Source of the DNA: Entomomonas moraniae
GTDB taxonomy: Bacteria; Pseudomonadota; Gammaproteobacteria; Pseudomonadales; Pseudomonadaceae
NCBI RefSeq assembly: GCF_003991975.1
Contig: NZ_CP029822.1
Location: forward strand, 1,612,001 to 1,676,000
Length of the DNA stretch: 64,000 nucleotides
Direction of reading: 5' to 3'
Shown here: positions 28,284-38,594 of the stretch, one piece after another
Layout of the letters: each line of letters starts with the position of its first letter
Position numbering within the stretch: the first letter of the stretch is position 1
Made by a program: the position numbers and the translations under genes
The notes under the pieces: generated by a model
Told to the model about the DNA's origin: nothing
Database searches by the model: none
The model's input: only the letters and a program-made list of their open reading frames with translations

Positions 28284-28313
28284 TAAGGGGCTAGATTAAA
28301 TCCAGTCCCTTAC
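28284..28313 (-). terminator. Probable terminator after the HU gene
   Basis: A 14-bp stem with one mismatch and one G-U pair (minus-strand TAAGGGACTGGATT with its partner) sits 22 bases past the HU stop. The trailing sequence is AT-rich rather than a pure T run. The rest of the 274-base gap from yejK shows nothing I can assign. Confidence 0.55.
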
Positions 28314-28334
28314 TATAAACTATTAGGAAATAAA

Positions 28335-28631
28335 TTATTTCTTTTTAGCTTTCTTTGGCGCGTCTACAGCTTCTTTTAAGCCTTTACCTGCTTTAAATAC
28401 AGGTGCTTTTTTTGCAGGAATAGTCATTGGCTTACCTGTTTGTAAATTACGTGCTTGACGCTCTGCACGCTGTTTCACCTCAAAACTACCAAAACCTACT
28501 AATGCAACTGACTCATCCTTTTGTAGTGTTTCAGTAACAGTCTCTAAAAATGCATTAAGCACACGTCCAGCTTCCGCTTGTGTAGTATTAGCCTTAGTTG
28601 CAATAGCATTAATTAACTCTGTCTTATTCAT
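28335..28631 (-). CDS. hupB: HU-family DNA-binding protein
   Basis: A 98-residue histone-like protein that bends and compacts DNA. MNKTELINAIATKANTTQAEAGRVL is the HU start; GFGSFEVKQRAERQARN is the beta-arm signature, with the arm proline in GKPMTIPA. The Lys-rich tail (APKKAKKK) is longer than in E. coli HU. The start is ATG 28631, with AGGAA upstream; the frame extends 28 codons further without support. Which HU paralogue it is cannot be said with certainty. Confidence 0.93.
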   Translation of the reverse strand: MNKTELINAIATKANTTQAEAGRVLNAFLETVTETLQKDESVALVGFGSFEVKQRAERQARNLQTGKPMTIPAKKAPVFKAGKGLKEAVDAPKKAKKK

Positions 28632-29010
28632 TTCGTTGTTCCTATTTTCACATGTATTAATAAATATATGGTAGTCAATGCTTAGTATAGTATCTCTCTT
28701 TTCTTTAGGTTGCAATCATTATAGGAGATAAATTATATTAATAAACAGCTGTCATATTAGGTTTTTTTCAAATCTTTCTTAATTTGATCTTTATTGTATA
28801 CTCCAATCCCTAAAACTAACCTCCACTTAAAACCTCACGTTTACTGCTCTGTCATAGGCCAAGCTCTCTAGTGATCCCAAACTTTTTTCGTTAAGCCGCA
28901 TTTCAGTTTTGCTAGATCAGTCACTCGTTTAATATTTTTATTTAACGAAAAGCTATTTTTCTAAATTTACTTTGAGTTACTTTTCCTCTACTTTTATTAA
29001 GTATCAAAAT

Positions 29011-29024
29011 TTGATCTATATCAC
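29011..29024. promoter_or_regulatory. ANR/FNR-like site
   Basis: TTGAT-CTAT-ATCAC matches nine of the ten fixed bases of the FNR/ANR consensus TTGAT-N4-ATCAA. It lies about 270 bases before the KARI-like gene, far for direct activation of that start, unless transcription begins well upstream. Confidence 0.45.
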
Positions 29025-29040
29025 TTATCACTTTAATAAA

Positions 29041-29054
29041 TAATCAAATGATTA
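29041..29054. promoter_or_regulatory. Perfect 6-2-6 inverted repeat
   Basis: TAATCA-AA-TGATTA is a perfect palindrome whose centre is 30 bases, about three helical turns, from the centre of the ANR-like site. It could be an operator for an unknown dimeric regulator. Confidence 0.35.
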
Positions 29055-29147
29055 CTCAGTATTCGTACACAAATTATCACTATATTTTTATTAATTTTTA
29101 ATATAATCAAAAAACCTGTAGCCATTGTTTTTCTTCGACCATAAACA

Positions 29148-29169
29148 TTTGTTCTATACCAAGAACAAA
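29148..29169. promoter_or_regulatory. Perfect 8-6-8 inverted repeat, operator-like
   Basis: TTTGTTCT-ATACCA-AGAACAAA forms a perfect 8-bp inverted repeat about 125 bases before the KARI-like start. It resembles an operator for a TetR- or LysR-type dimer; no regulator gene is adjacent. Confidence 0.4.
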
Positions 29170-29293
29170 AATAAATTATTTACCTTATTATGATGATTAT
29201 TAAAATTAGACTTTAGTTGTATTGCTATAAACTTTCGTACATAGTTTTATAGTACCACTTATGTGTATTTCTTTTGAATCAAGGAGCGGGTTT

Positions 29294-30304
29294 ATGAAAT
29301 TTTCAGAAAAGATTTATCGTGATGAGGATGTATCCTTAGAACCATTGAAAGGAAAAACAGTTGCTATTATTGGTTATGGTAGCCAAGCTAGAGCACAAAG
29401 TTTAAATATCCGTGATAGCGGAATAAAAGTTATTGTTGGTTGTGGCGATCGCAAATTCTTCCCTGACTGGGAAAGAGCTGAAGCAGATGGTCATACCGTA
29501 ATGAGCATCGAAGATGCTGTCAAACAAAGTGATCTAGTACACGTTTTATTACAAGATCCTGCACAGCCTGAAGCCTATAAAAAACATATTCATGAACATT
29601 TAAAAGAAGGTCAAACACTAAGCTTTTGTCATGGCTTTGCTATTTTATATGGCACAATTCAACCCCCTAAAAATGTTGACGTTACACTCTACGTCCCCAA
29701 TGGCCCAGGGCCTGTCGTACGCCAAAAATATTTAGATGGATCAGGTATTTATGGGTGTGTTTGTGTTGAGCAAGACTACACTGGTAATGCATTGAAAACA
29801 GAACTTGCATTAGCAAAAGCTGCGGGTAGTACACGTGCGGGTACTATTGAAATGTCTTTCCAACATGAGACTGAAGGTGATAACTTCGAAGAACAAGTAT
29901 TGTACGGCGGTACAATCCATCTTATGAGAGAAGTTTATCAATTAATGGCCGATGCGGGTTACCCTAAATCATTCGCTTATGCAAAAGCAATCCGTTCTAT
30001 TCGCTCAGTTATCGATGATATCGATGCAGTAGGTATTGAAACATACCTTTCAACTCACTGTAGCCGTACTTGTGAATTTGCGGTTAGACATAGCGGTCCT
30101 CGTGTTATTAATAGAGAAGCTATCCGTGAAGTATTTAATGAAACAGAAAAAGGGGTTTTCGCCCGTAATTGGTTAGTTGAATTTAGTCATGGTATGCCAA
30201 CACTTCACCGTATGCGTAGAGAACGTAAAGACAGTGATATGGAGCAAACTGGTAAGCTATGGCGTGAGACTTTTGCTAAAGAAACAGACTTAGGCGCTAA
30301 ATAG
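29294..30304 (+). CDS. Ketol-acid reductoisomerase-like protein lacking catalytic residues
   Basis: A 336-residue protein with the overall layout of class I KARI: NADP loop IIGYGSQARAQSLN at 25-38, FCHGF with H113, then the helical KARI domain. By hand alignment with Pseudomonas IlvC, D196 and E200 (metal ligands) and a serine near 253 are kept, but the catalytic lysine (PKGPGH context) is N136 in YVPNGPGPVVR, and the two further metal-ligand glutamates read K231 and S235. True IlvC would need these, so this is probably a paralogue with another role; calling it ilvC would mislead. ATG 29294 has AAGGAG eight bases upstream. It stands alone with a strong terminator. Confidence 0.82.
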   Translation: MKFSEKIYRDEDVSLEPLKGKTVAIIGYGSQARAQSLNIRDSGIKVIVGCGDRKFFPDWERAEADGHTVMSIEDAVKQSDLVHVLLQDPAQPEAYKKHIHEHLKEGQTLSFCHGFAILYGTIQPPKNVDVTLYVPNGPGPVVRQKYLDGSGIYGCVCVEQDYTGNALKTELALAKAAGSTRAGTIEMSFQHETEGDNFEEQVLYGGTIHLMREVYQLMADAGYPKSFAYAKAIRSIRSVIDDIDAVGIETYLSTHCSRTCEFAVRHSGPRVINREAIREVFNETEKGVFARNWLVEFSHGMPTLHRMRRERKDSDMEQTGKLWRETFAKETDLGAK

Positions 30305-30311
30305 TCTATTC

Positions 30312-30344
30312 AAGTAGGTAATAGGGGCTTCCTATTGCCTACTT
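30312..30344. terminator. Terminator between convergent genes
   Basis: A 14-bp stem with a single G-U pair (30312-30325 with 30331-30344) and a GGCTT loop lies between the KARI-like gene and the broken kinase. The T-rich tail is short on the plus side. Confidence 0.7.
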
Positions 30345-30360
30345 AGTTGTACTGTATTAT

Positions 30361-30875
30361 TTAATTGTGGTTGTAAGTAGGAAAATCACTTTGTATTGCT
30401 TTTATAATTTTATCTACACTTTGATTAATTGTAAGCGTTGCGCTATCAATCACTAACCTCTCTCTATCCCAAGACTCATAGTGGCGATTTATAACATCAC
30501 TCCAATCGGGTAATTTCAATCCATCAATATTTGATGCTCTTTTTTCAATATGCTCTTGATGTAGTGTAATATCAGAACAAATTACCTCAACCTCTAAATA
30601 AGACACACCACGAGAAAGTGCAATATTGCGATATGTATTACGGGTTAAGTGTAATGGATTTACAGAGTCAGTAATGACTGTATTGCCAATGTTTATATTA
30701 TCCTGAGCTATTGCATAAGCAATAAAATAGCCTAATGTATTAGCTGCTGTCCCTGAGTTCAGTATAGTTGCTCTATTGTATCAATACGTAAATAGATAGC
30801 ATTAAGCTGTTTGGCAAGTTCACTTGAAATACTGCTTTTACCACATCCTGGCAGCCCACTAAAAATAATTAACAC
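30361..30875 (-). pseudogene. Frameshifted P-loop kinase / AAA-type ATPase gene
   Basis: From GTG 30875 the frame reads MLIIFSGLPGCGKSSISSEL, a Walker A P-loop of small-molecule kinases, and stops at a TGA at 30759-30761. One base added near 30762-30772 restores a continuous frame: ILNSGTAANTLGYFIAYAIAQ and on through SYLEVEVICSD to residue 170 or so. The whole is about the size of small P-loop nucleotide or sugar kinases with LID-like C-terminal part. It follows hemG by nine bases. Either a real frameshift or a base error in the sequence explains the break; the substrate is unknown. Confidence 0.8.
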
Positions 30876-30884
30876 GGCTATCCT

Positions 30885-31421
30885 TTAACTACTTGTTAGT
30901 AATAAAAATCTTTTAGCGAACTCATCCACTTTATTCCAATCAGTATAACTGTAGTTTTGAGTCATATCGTGATTTTTCTCACCACCCATTTTCATAATAA
31001 AACGGATCATATTTCTATCAAACCAATTGTATTGTGGATAATATAAAGCACCTGCAAACACAGCCTTTAACTGTGGTTGCCATTTCGTTTTAGCAAAAAA
31101 CTTACGGGTATAAACACTACCCTCTGGCGTATCTTTACCTACTTTCCTCGCAGTGACGCAAACACAAAAGAACGCCGTTTTTTTCCTATTTAAAATATCA
31201 GTATGTGTATTAACAAACTGGATTAATGACTTTCTAAAGCGCCCATAGCGAATGGATCCACCTACCAAAATAGCATCATAGTCATTTAGGTTTTTATTAA
31301 GAGGTTCTTCTATATTATGTAGTTGATAACTTTGATCAGGCAGTTGCTTTGCTATTTTCTCTAAAATAGTCAGAGTCTGCCCCTCGACAGTTGAATATAA
31401 AAGCAATGTTTTAGTGGTCAT
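30885..31421 (-). CDS. hemG: Menaquinone-dependent protoporphyrinogen IX dehydrogenase
   Basis: A flavodoxin-fold FMN enzyme that oxidises protoporphyrinogen to protoporphyrin IX in heme synthesis, passing electrons to respiratory quinones. The 178-residue protein has the FMN phosphate loop LLYSTVEGQTLTI, GGSIRYGRFRK, the insert typical of HemG (ARKVGKDTPEGSVYTRKF) and GALYYPQYNWFDRNMIRFIMKMGG. ATG 31421 agrees with the family start; the frame stays open 13 codons more. The broken kinase follows on the same strand. Confidence 0.93.
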   Translation of the reverse strand: MTTKTLLLYSTVEGQTLTILEKIAKQLPDQSYQLHNIEEPLNKNLNDYDAILVGGSIRYGRFRKSLIQFVNTHTDILNRKKTAFFCVCVTARKVGKDTPEGSVYTRKFFAKTKWQPQLKAVFAGALYYPQYNWFDRNMIRFIMKMGGEKNHDMTQNYSYTDWNKVDEFAKRFLLLTSS

Positions 31422-31671
31422 TTTAGCACTCTCATCAAGACTATTAAAAAAGCTATACATTCTTTCACTGTAACATAATAAATAGAGGCAAAGTAAATAT
31501 TGTCCCCACAGCTATAAACTATTATATGTTATTAAACAGTTTATTTTAATAAGGTTATAATTATAGCGTAGTTTTTTTGATAAAAAGGTGATAAACCTTT
31601 TTCATTTACCTCTTGACCTCTTTATAATGTAGTTCATTACATTTTATATATTTTTCTTATTAACATATTGA

Positions 31672-32961
<1,290 letters not shown>

Positions 32962-32965
32962 GTTT

Positions 32966-34345
32966 ATGGACTTTCTACCACTTTTTCACAACCTACAAGG
33001 ACAAGATGTCTTATTAGTTGGCGGTGGTTCTATAGCACTGCGTAAGGCCAGACTATTACTGGCCAGCAGTGCTAAACTCACAGTTGTAGCTCCCTGTATT
33101 AATGAAGAATTAAAGGCGCTTCTTACAAAGCACCAATGCCATTATATCCAAGCGCATTACCATGAATCACATATTGCCAACTCACTATTAATTGTAGCCG
33201 CTACTAATGATCTGTTAGTTAATCAACACATTTCAAACGACGCAAGATTACGCCGCATTCCTGTGAATGTAGTGGATAATCCGACTCTAAGCACTGTTAT
33301 TTTTCCTGCCATTATCGACCGTTCTCCTATCATTGTCGCCGTTTCGAGCGGCGGAAAGTCCCCCGTTTTAGCTCGCTTATTACGGGCTAAGTTAGAAACT
33401 TTACTCCCCAGCGGTTATGCCAAACTCGCCAAGCTCGCTGAAAAATTCCGTGATAAAGTCAAACAACATTTCTCTAATACAGAACAGCGGCGTATTTTCT
33501 GGGAAAAGGTATTACAAGGTTCTATTAGTGAGCAGGTATTAGCCGGGCGAGAAAGCCAAGCAGAAAAAGAGCTACAACAACTGTTAGATAATACTCAAGA
33601 CCAACCGCCTAAAGGTGAGGTTTATTTGGTAGGTGCCGGCCCTGGTGATCCTGATTTGCTTACCTTTAGAGCATTACGCTTGATGCAACAAGCAGATGTC
33701 GTCTTGTATGATCGCTTGGTTGCACCTGAAATCATTGATCTATGCCGCCGTGATGCTGACCGTATTTATGTAGGTAAGAAGCGCAATAATCACACATTAC
33801 CACAAGACGATATTAATCTGCTCTTGGTAAATCTTGCCAAACAGGGTAAACGTGTTGTGCGCCTGAAAGGTGGAGACCCTTTTATATTTGGACGTGGCGG
33901 TGAGGAGATCGAGACCTTAGCCGATCATAACATAGCATTTCAAGTCGTTCCGGGAATTACTGCAGCTAGTGGCTGTGCAGCTTACGCTGGTATTCCTCTC
34001 ACTCATCGTGATTATGCCCAATCTGTTCGTTTTGTCACAGGACATTTAAAAGACAATAGTATTGATTTACCTTGGCAAGAACTTGTTGCCAAAGGTCAAA
34101 CCGTCGTCTTTTATATGGGGCTTATTGGTTTGCCAACTATTTGCCAACAGCTTATTCAACACGGTCAAGCCCCTGATACGCCTATGGCACTTATTGAGCA
34201 AGGAACGACACAATCTCAGCGAGTTTTCACCAGCACACTCGCCAATATGCCTGAAACTCTGGCAAACAAAACCATACAAGCACCCACTCTAATTATTGTG
34301 GGTGAGGTGGTCAAACTAAGGGATAAATTAGCTTGGTTTAACTAA
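32966..34345 (+). CDS. cysG: Siroheme synthase (multifunctional CysG)
   Basis: It makes siroheme from uroporphyrinogen III for sulfite and nitrite reductases. The N-terminal half is the dehydrogenase/ferrochelatase (NAD loop [15 protein letters not shown], active-site region [14 protein letters not shown]); the C-terminal half from about residue 210 is SAM uroporphyrinogen methyltransferase ([44 protein letters not shown]). ATG 32966, four bases after the serS stop, matches the family start MDFLPLF. The 459-residue length is normal. It supplies cofactor for the sulfur pathway whose cysH and cysK are also here. Confidence 0.97.
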   Translation: MDFLPLFHNLQGQDVLLVGGGSIALRKARLLLASSAKLTVVAPCINEELKALLTKHQCHYIQAHYHESHIANSLLIVAATNDLLVNQHISNDARLRRIPVNVVDNPTLSTVIFPAIIDRSPIIVAVSSGGKSPVLARLLRAKLETLLPSGYAKLAKLAEKFRDKVKQHFSNTEQRRIFWEKVLQGSISEQVLAGRESQAEKELQQLLDNTQDQPPKGEVYLVGAGPGDPDLLTFRALRLMQQADVVLYDRLVAPEIIDLCRRDADRIYVGKKRNNHTLPQDDINLLLVNLAKQGKRVVRLKGGDPFIFGRGGEEIETLADHNIAFQVVPGITAASGCAAYAGIPLTHRDYAQSVRFVTGHLKDNSIDLPWQELVAKGQTVVFYMGLIGLPTICQQLIQHGQAPDTPMALIEQGTTQSQRVFTSTLANMPETLANKTIQAPTLIIVGEVVKLRDKLAWFN

Positions 34346-34384
34346 CAAGCTGGCGAAGGAAACAGTAAATAGGAGAATAAAAAC

Positions 34385-34954
34385 ATGAAGTTTTTAATCA
34401 TCATTATTATTGCCATTGTAATCATATTAGGGATAAAAACTTATAACCAAGAACAATGGCAGAAAGACGCAATGTCTGACACTTGGTATGATAGTCATCC
34501 AGAGGAAACAGCAATATTAATTAGCCGTTGTAAAGACCAAAAAGCAACACTTCAAGCATGTGAGGCTGTTAAACAATTTAAAGAAAATAATTTATCACTA
34601 TCAGAAATATATGCCATCTTCCAACGTGGCCAGCAAAGTTTAGATCAAAAAAACTATCAAGAAGCGATGAAATACTATTTAAAAGCTGCTAAATATAATA
34701 ATTTTGATGCCATCAATAACATTGGTTATATGTACAGTCACGGTTTGGGTGTTGAGAAAAACCCTCAAAAAGCCTTTCAATGGTTTCTAAAAGCGGCAAA
34801 ACTAGGCAATCCGATGTCGATGTATGCTGTTGGAATTGACTACTATTATGGTAAAGGGACACCAAAAGATATAACTAAAGCAAAAGAATGGTTATCTAAA
34901 TCAGCCAACGCGGGTTATTCTGATGCAAAAAACTTTTTAAACCAAATACAGTAA
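34385..34954 (+). CDS. Membrane-anchored Sel1-repeat protein
   Basis: A 189-residue protein with an N-terminal membrane anchor (FLIIIIIAIVIILGI) and two or more Sel1/TPR-like units: YYLKAAKYNNFDAINNIGYMYSHGLGV and FLKAAKLGNPMSMYAVGIDYYYGKGT, then KAKEWLSKSANAGYSDAKNFL. Such repeats form solenoids for protein binding. GGAG lies nine bases before the start. It follows cysG by 39 bases and precedes the zincin-like gene; partner unknown. Confidence 0.8.
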   Translation: MKFLIIIIIAIVIILGIKTYNQEQWQKDAMSDTWYDSHPEETAILISRCKDQKATLQACEAVKQFKENNLSLSEIYAIFQRGQQSLDQKNYQEAMKYYLKAAKYNNFDAINNIGYMYSHGLGVEKNPQKAFQWFLKAAKLGNPMSMYAVGIDYYYGKGTPKDITKAKEWLSKSANAGYSDAKNFLNQIQ

Positions 34955-34996
34955 AGGTGTAGTCTAACAACATATTAGAGGTGGACAGAAAACTGA

Positions 34997-35452
34997 ATGG
35001 ATATTAACTTTATAAAAGCTCACTTCTCTGAACTTTTACCCAAAATTACTCTATGGGCTGAAGAAACACAATCTTATATTTGTCAGCATGGTAAATTACT
35101 AAATCAACAACAAATACTTGATGCGCAACGTGTTGGTGTTAGCCAGCCTAAAAAGATTTACCTATTAGAACTAGAGAGATTTCCTTTACCTGATGATATC
35201 GTATTGCAACAAGCTGCAATAGCATTAGGCTTCTTAAGTGAGAATACCGCAGGACTTACCTTAGGTTATGGCATTTTAATCAAAAAGGGACTTCTCTCAA
35301 GAAGACTACTTTCACACGAATGCCGCCATGTTCACCAATATGAACAGGCAGGTTCTATCGCTAATTTTTTAGAAAGCTATCTTATGTCTGTACTAAAAGA
35401 TGGCTATTTTGACTGCATTTATGAGCAAGATGCTAGACAATACGAACTGTAA
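34997..35452 (+). CDS. Zincin-like protein with HExxH motif, unknown
   Basis: A 151-residue protein without a signal peptide. H107-E108-C109-R110-H111, inside LLSHECRHVHQYEQAGSI, is an HExxH motif of the kind that binds zinc in gluzincin proteases and is often followed by a further ligand downstream (here E or D in the tail CIYEQDARQYEL). No family is recognised. It might be an intracellular metalloprotease-like domain, or an inactive relative. It converges on apeB with a four-base gap. Confidence 0.65.
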   Translation: MDINFIKAHFSELLPKITLWAEETQSYICQHGKLLNQQQILDAQRVGVSQPKKIYLLELERFPLPDDIVLQQAAIALGFLSENTAGLTLGYGILIKKGLLSRRLLSHECRHVHQYEQAGSIANFLESYLMSVLKDGYFDCIYEQDARQYEL

Positions 35453-35456
35453 ATAT

Positions 35457-36743
35457 CTAATAGAGACTCTCTATTTCATAAAATGCTTTCAATATCGTCA
35501 TCATATAGGTTACGTCTTTCGTCCCTGCTACCTCCCTAATGGAGTGCATTGCCCAAGTTGGTAAACCGATATCCACTGTTTTTACACCCACCTTACTCGC
35601 TGCAATAGGTCCGATGGTTGAGCCACAGCCCATATCGCTCCGGGTAACGAAGGTTTGTACAGGAACTTGATTAATTTGGCAAAGATGACGAAAAATACCT
35701 GCCGTAATGCTATTAGAGGCATAGCGTTGATTGCCATTGATCTTTATGACAGGGCCTGCATTAATTTTAGGTGCATGTTGTTCATCATGCTTTTGTGGGT
35801 AGTTGGGATGTTGCGCATGAGCATTATCGGCGGAGACGAGTATGGATTTCTCAATACAACGACTTAAAGCGCTTGGATCAGGCATGAGCCTTGTTAATAC
35901 TTGCTCTAAAAAAGGGCCATCCGCACCACAAGCAGAACATGAACCGACCTCTTCATGATCAGTACAAATAAGCAAACAATTTTGTTCATCATTTGCATGC
36001 AATAAAGCTTCAAGTCCTGTATAGCAGGATAATAGATTATCTAAACGGGCACTGGTAATAAAATCATTATTTAAGCCTACTATATTGCCTTTTTGATTGT
36101 CATAAAAGCTTAATTCATAATCCAAGAGTTCAACCTCTTGTAAACCATACTCACTAAATAGCTGTTTAGCTAATAATGCTTTTAGATCAAAGGGGATATC
36201 GTCACTGCATGCGATGATGGGGGGAAGCTCGGTTTGTTGGTTAATAGCCCAACCTTTATTGGCTTCTCGGTTGAGATGAATAGCGAGATTAGGAATAATC
36301 GCAATCGGTGATTCTATATTAATTAAACGGCTTTGTACTTTACCTTGATGAGTAAAAGTAACACGACCTGCTAGAGACAAGTCTCTATCAAACCAAGGGG
36401 ATAACAAAGCCCCACCATAAACAGCAACACCTAACTGCCAACAACCACTTTTATTTAACTCAGGTTGGGGTTTAACTTGTAAGCAAGGGCTATCTGTATG
36501 AGCACCTACCATTCTAAAGCCCGACTCTTCTAACTTAATTTTCCCCAGTTTAAAAGCAATGAGTGAGGAATCATTACGCGTCACATAATAACGCCCACCT
36601 GCTTGAATTGACCAGCTATCTTGCTCATATAAAGGTTGATAGCCAGCAGCCTCTAACTGCCCAATCATTTTACTGACCGCATGAAAAGGAGTTGGTGACT
36701 CATGAATAAAGTTAATCAGTGCCTGACTTGATGCATTGCTCAT
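35457..36743 (-). CDS. apeB: M18 family aspartyl aminopeptidase
   Basis: It removes N-terminal Asp and Glu from peptides and is dodecameric. The 428-residue protein has the M18 zinc motifs GAHTDSPCL (metal ligand His-Asp) and [17 protein letters not shown] (Asp and Glu pair), and the final [15 protein letters not shown]. Length is standard for Pseudomonas ApeB. It is followed (14 bases upstream in sequence order) by cysH on the same strand, so the two may be cotranscribed. Confidence 0.95.
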   Translation of the reverse strand: MSNASSQALINFIHESPTPFHAVSKMIGQLEAAGYQPLYEQDSWSIQAGGRYYVTRNDSSLIAFKLGKIKLEESGFRMVGAHTDSPCLQVKPQPELNKSGCWQLGVAVYGGALLSPWFDRDLSLAGRVTFTHQGKVQSRLINIESPIAIIPNLAIHLNREANKGWAINQQTELPPIIACSDDIPFDLKALLAKQLFSEYGLQEVELLDYELSFYDNQKGNIVGLNNDFITSARLDNLLSCYTGLEALLHANDEQNCLLICTDHEEVGSCSACGADGPFLEQVLTRLMPDPSALSRCIEKSILVSADNAHAQHPNYPQKHDEQHAPKINAGPVIKINGNQRYASNSITAGIFRHLCQINQVPVQTFVTRSDMGCGSTIGPIAASKVGVKTVDIGLPTWAMHSIREVAGTKDVTYMMTILKAFYEIESLY

Positions 36744-36757
36744 TTAAATACTATCCT

Positions 36758-37495
36758 TTACTCTTTAGCGATTAAATTACCGGCGTGTAATCCACATTCT
36801 TTTTGCGTGCCCTCTTCCCACCACCAGCGTCCTTCGCGCTCATGCTGATTAGGAAGTACAGGACGCGTACAAGGCTCACAACCAATACTAATAAAACCTT
36901 TTGTATGTAGACTATTATACGGTATTTCCATCATTCGAATATAATCCCATACTTCCTTACTGCTCATATTGGCTAAGGGATTAAACTTATAAAGTTGATT
37001 GGTTGGTGTCGAGAATGTCATATCCTTTTCCATCACAGGCACATGACTACGTGTACCAGGGCTTTGATCACGGCGCTGCCCTGTTACCCAAGCACCGATA
37101 GTTGATAACTTACGGCGTAACGGTTCAACTTTACGAATACCACAACATTCACTGTGCCCATCTTTATAAAAACTAAAAAGCCCCTTTTCTTTGATAAAAG
37201 GCTCTAATTTTTGGTAATCCGGTGATAATATTTCAATATTAATCGAGTAAAAATCCCTAACCTCTTCAATAAATTGATATGTTTCAGGATGTAGTCTTCC
37301 TGTATCAAGGCAAAATACATTCACCTTTTTATTAATTCGCCATGCCATATCTAATGCAACTACATCTTCTGCACCACTAAATGATACCCACAGGTCATCA
37401 TTAAAGTGTTCAAACGCTAATTTGAGAATGTCACGCGGTGATTTATCGCTATATGTTGTCGCTAAAGTTTCAACATCAAACGTTGAGTTAGTCAT
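36758..37495 (-). CDS. cysH: Adenylyl-sulfate (APS) reductase
   Basis: It reduces adenylyl sulfate to sulfite in assimilation. The 245-residue protein has the PP-loop ([13 protein letters not shown]), the paired cysteines of the 4Fe-4S cluster ([15 protein letters not shown] and GCEPCTRP) that mark APS rather than PAPS reductase, and the catalytic ECGLH at the C-terminus. Its sulfite product would go to a siroheme enzyme built with CysG and then to CysK. Divergent mutM is 149 bases away. Confidence 0.95.
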   Translation of the reverse strand: MTNSTFDVETLATTYSDKSPRDILKLAFEHFNDDLWVSFSGAEDVVALDMAWRINKKVNVFCLDTGRLHPETYQFIEEVRDFYSINIEILSPDYQKLEPFIKEKGLFSFYKDGHSECCGIRKVEPLRRKLSTIGAWVTGQRRDQSPGTRSHVPVMEKDMTFSTPTNQLYKFNPLANMSSKEVWDYIRMMEIPYNSLHTKGFISIGCEPCTRPVLPNQHEREGRWWWEEGTQKECGLHAGNLIAKE

Positions 37496-37644
37496 TTATT
37501 TTTATCTCATTGCCTATCACAGTAGTTGTTAGCATGTTAACAAAAATAACTTTTAGATTAAACGAATCTATTTTTATATGGTTAGATCAAAAATGATAAG
37601 CGATTTATAATGTCATTATTTTAATCGATATCACAGGATAAAAA

Positions 37645-38457
37645 ATGCCAGAGTTACCCGAGGTTGAAACCACCCGTTCAGGAATTGAGCCTCATATTAT
37701 TAATCAAAAAATTAAACAGGTCATTGTCAGAGAGCGCCGCCTACGTTGGACGATCCCTGATGAACTTGATATTTTAACCTCAGAACAACGCATAAAAGTG
37801 GTTAAGCGCCGTGCTAAATACTTATTATTAGAACTTGAATCAGGTACCATTATTATTCACCTCGGCATGTCAGGAAGCTTACGCATTATAGAAGATAATG
37901 CGCCAGTTCAAAAACATGACCACGTAGATATCCTATTAGAAAATGGTGTCATCTTACGTTATCACGATCCTCGGCGCTTTGGTTGTATCTTATGGACAAA
38001 AGAACCTGCTACTCATGAGTTACTTAAAAACCTTGGTCCCGAACCATTAACTGATGCGTTTAATAGCGATTACTTATTCGATGTTTCTCGTAAACGCAGT
38101 GTTGCCATAAAGCTATTTATTATGGATAACAAAGTCGTCGTAGGTGTGGGTAATATTTATGCTAACGAGGCCTTATTTGCAGCAGGTATTAATCCTAATA
38201 AGCCAGCCAATAGCATTTCTAAAGCACGCTATGAAAAATTAGTACATTACATCAAAGAAATACTGGCTCGTGCTATTGAAGTAGGCGGGACAACACTGCG
38301 TGATTTCGTGGGTGGCGATGGTAAACCAGGGTATTTTCAGCAAACATTAAATGTTTATGGCCGTGGTAACTTACCTTGTAAAACCTGTGGCAAACTATTA
38401 AAAGAAGTTAAACTAGGCCAACGTACTACGGTTTGGTGCAGTCATTGCCAGCACTGA
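37645..38457 (+). CDS. mutM: Formamidopyrimidine-DNA glycosylase
   Basis: It removes 8-oxoguanine and formamidopyrimidines and nicks the strand. The 270-residue protein starts [10 protein letters not shown], where P2 is the catalytic amine and E3 the acid, has the lysine in the KRRAKYLL helix and a zinc finger at the end ([10 protein letters not shown]...WCSHC). AGGA is seven bases upstream. A -10-like TATAAT is at 37606-37611, with no good -35. Confidence 0.97.
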   Translation: MPELPEVETTRSGIEPHIINQKIKQVIVRERRLRWTIPDELDILTSEQRIKVVKRRAKYLLLELESGTIIIHLGMSGSLRIIEDNAPVQKHDHVDILLENGVILRYHDPRRFGCILWTKEPATHELLKNLGPEPLTDAFNSDYLFDVSRKRSVAIKLFIMDNKVVVGVGNIYANEALFAAGINPNKPANSISKARYEKLVHYIKEILARAIEVGGTTLRDFVGGDGKPGYFQQTLNVYGRGNLPCKTCGKLLKEVKLGQRTTVWCSHCQH

Positions 38458-38594
38458 TTATTGTTAATTTAAAGAGCGTTTTTTGTGAACGAAAGAGATT
38501 AATACATTTCATTATCCCTTTAGTCGCTGTAAAATGAGAATATTTCTTATTAACACACTACTGTTTTTGCCATTCTTTTATTTAAGAGGCTACC

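Larger units (their letters stand above)
28632..29293. other. Long intergenic region with operator-like palindromes
   Basis: These 662 bases separate the HU gene from the KARI-like gene and contain no supportable reading frame. Going rightward I see an ANR/FNR-like site at 29011-29024, a perfect 6-2-6 inverted repeat at 29041-29054 and a perfect 8-6-8 inverted repeat at 29148-29169. A -10-like TATAGT (29248-29253) lies 40 bases before the ATG. The left 350 bases show nothing clear beyond AT-richness. Confidence 0.6.

Noticed and set aside
31583-31603. Stem-loop (8-bp stem) upstream of serS, considered as a leader element or terminator
   Set aside because: The stem is nearly all A-T, has no gene ahead of it, and I see no antiterminator partner.
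35459-35475. Small palindrome at the apeB stop, considered as a terminator
   Set aside because: The loop would be one base and no T run follows, so a functional terminator is unlikely.
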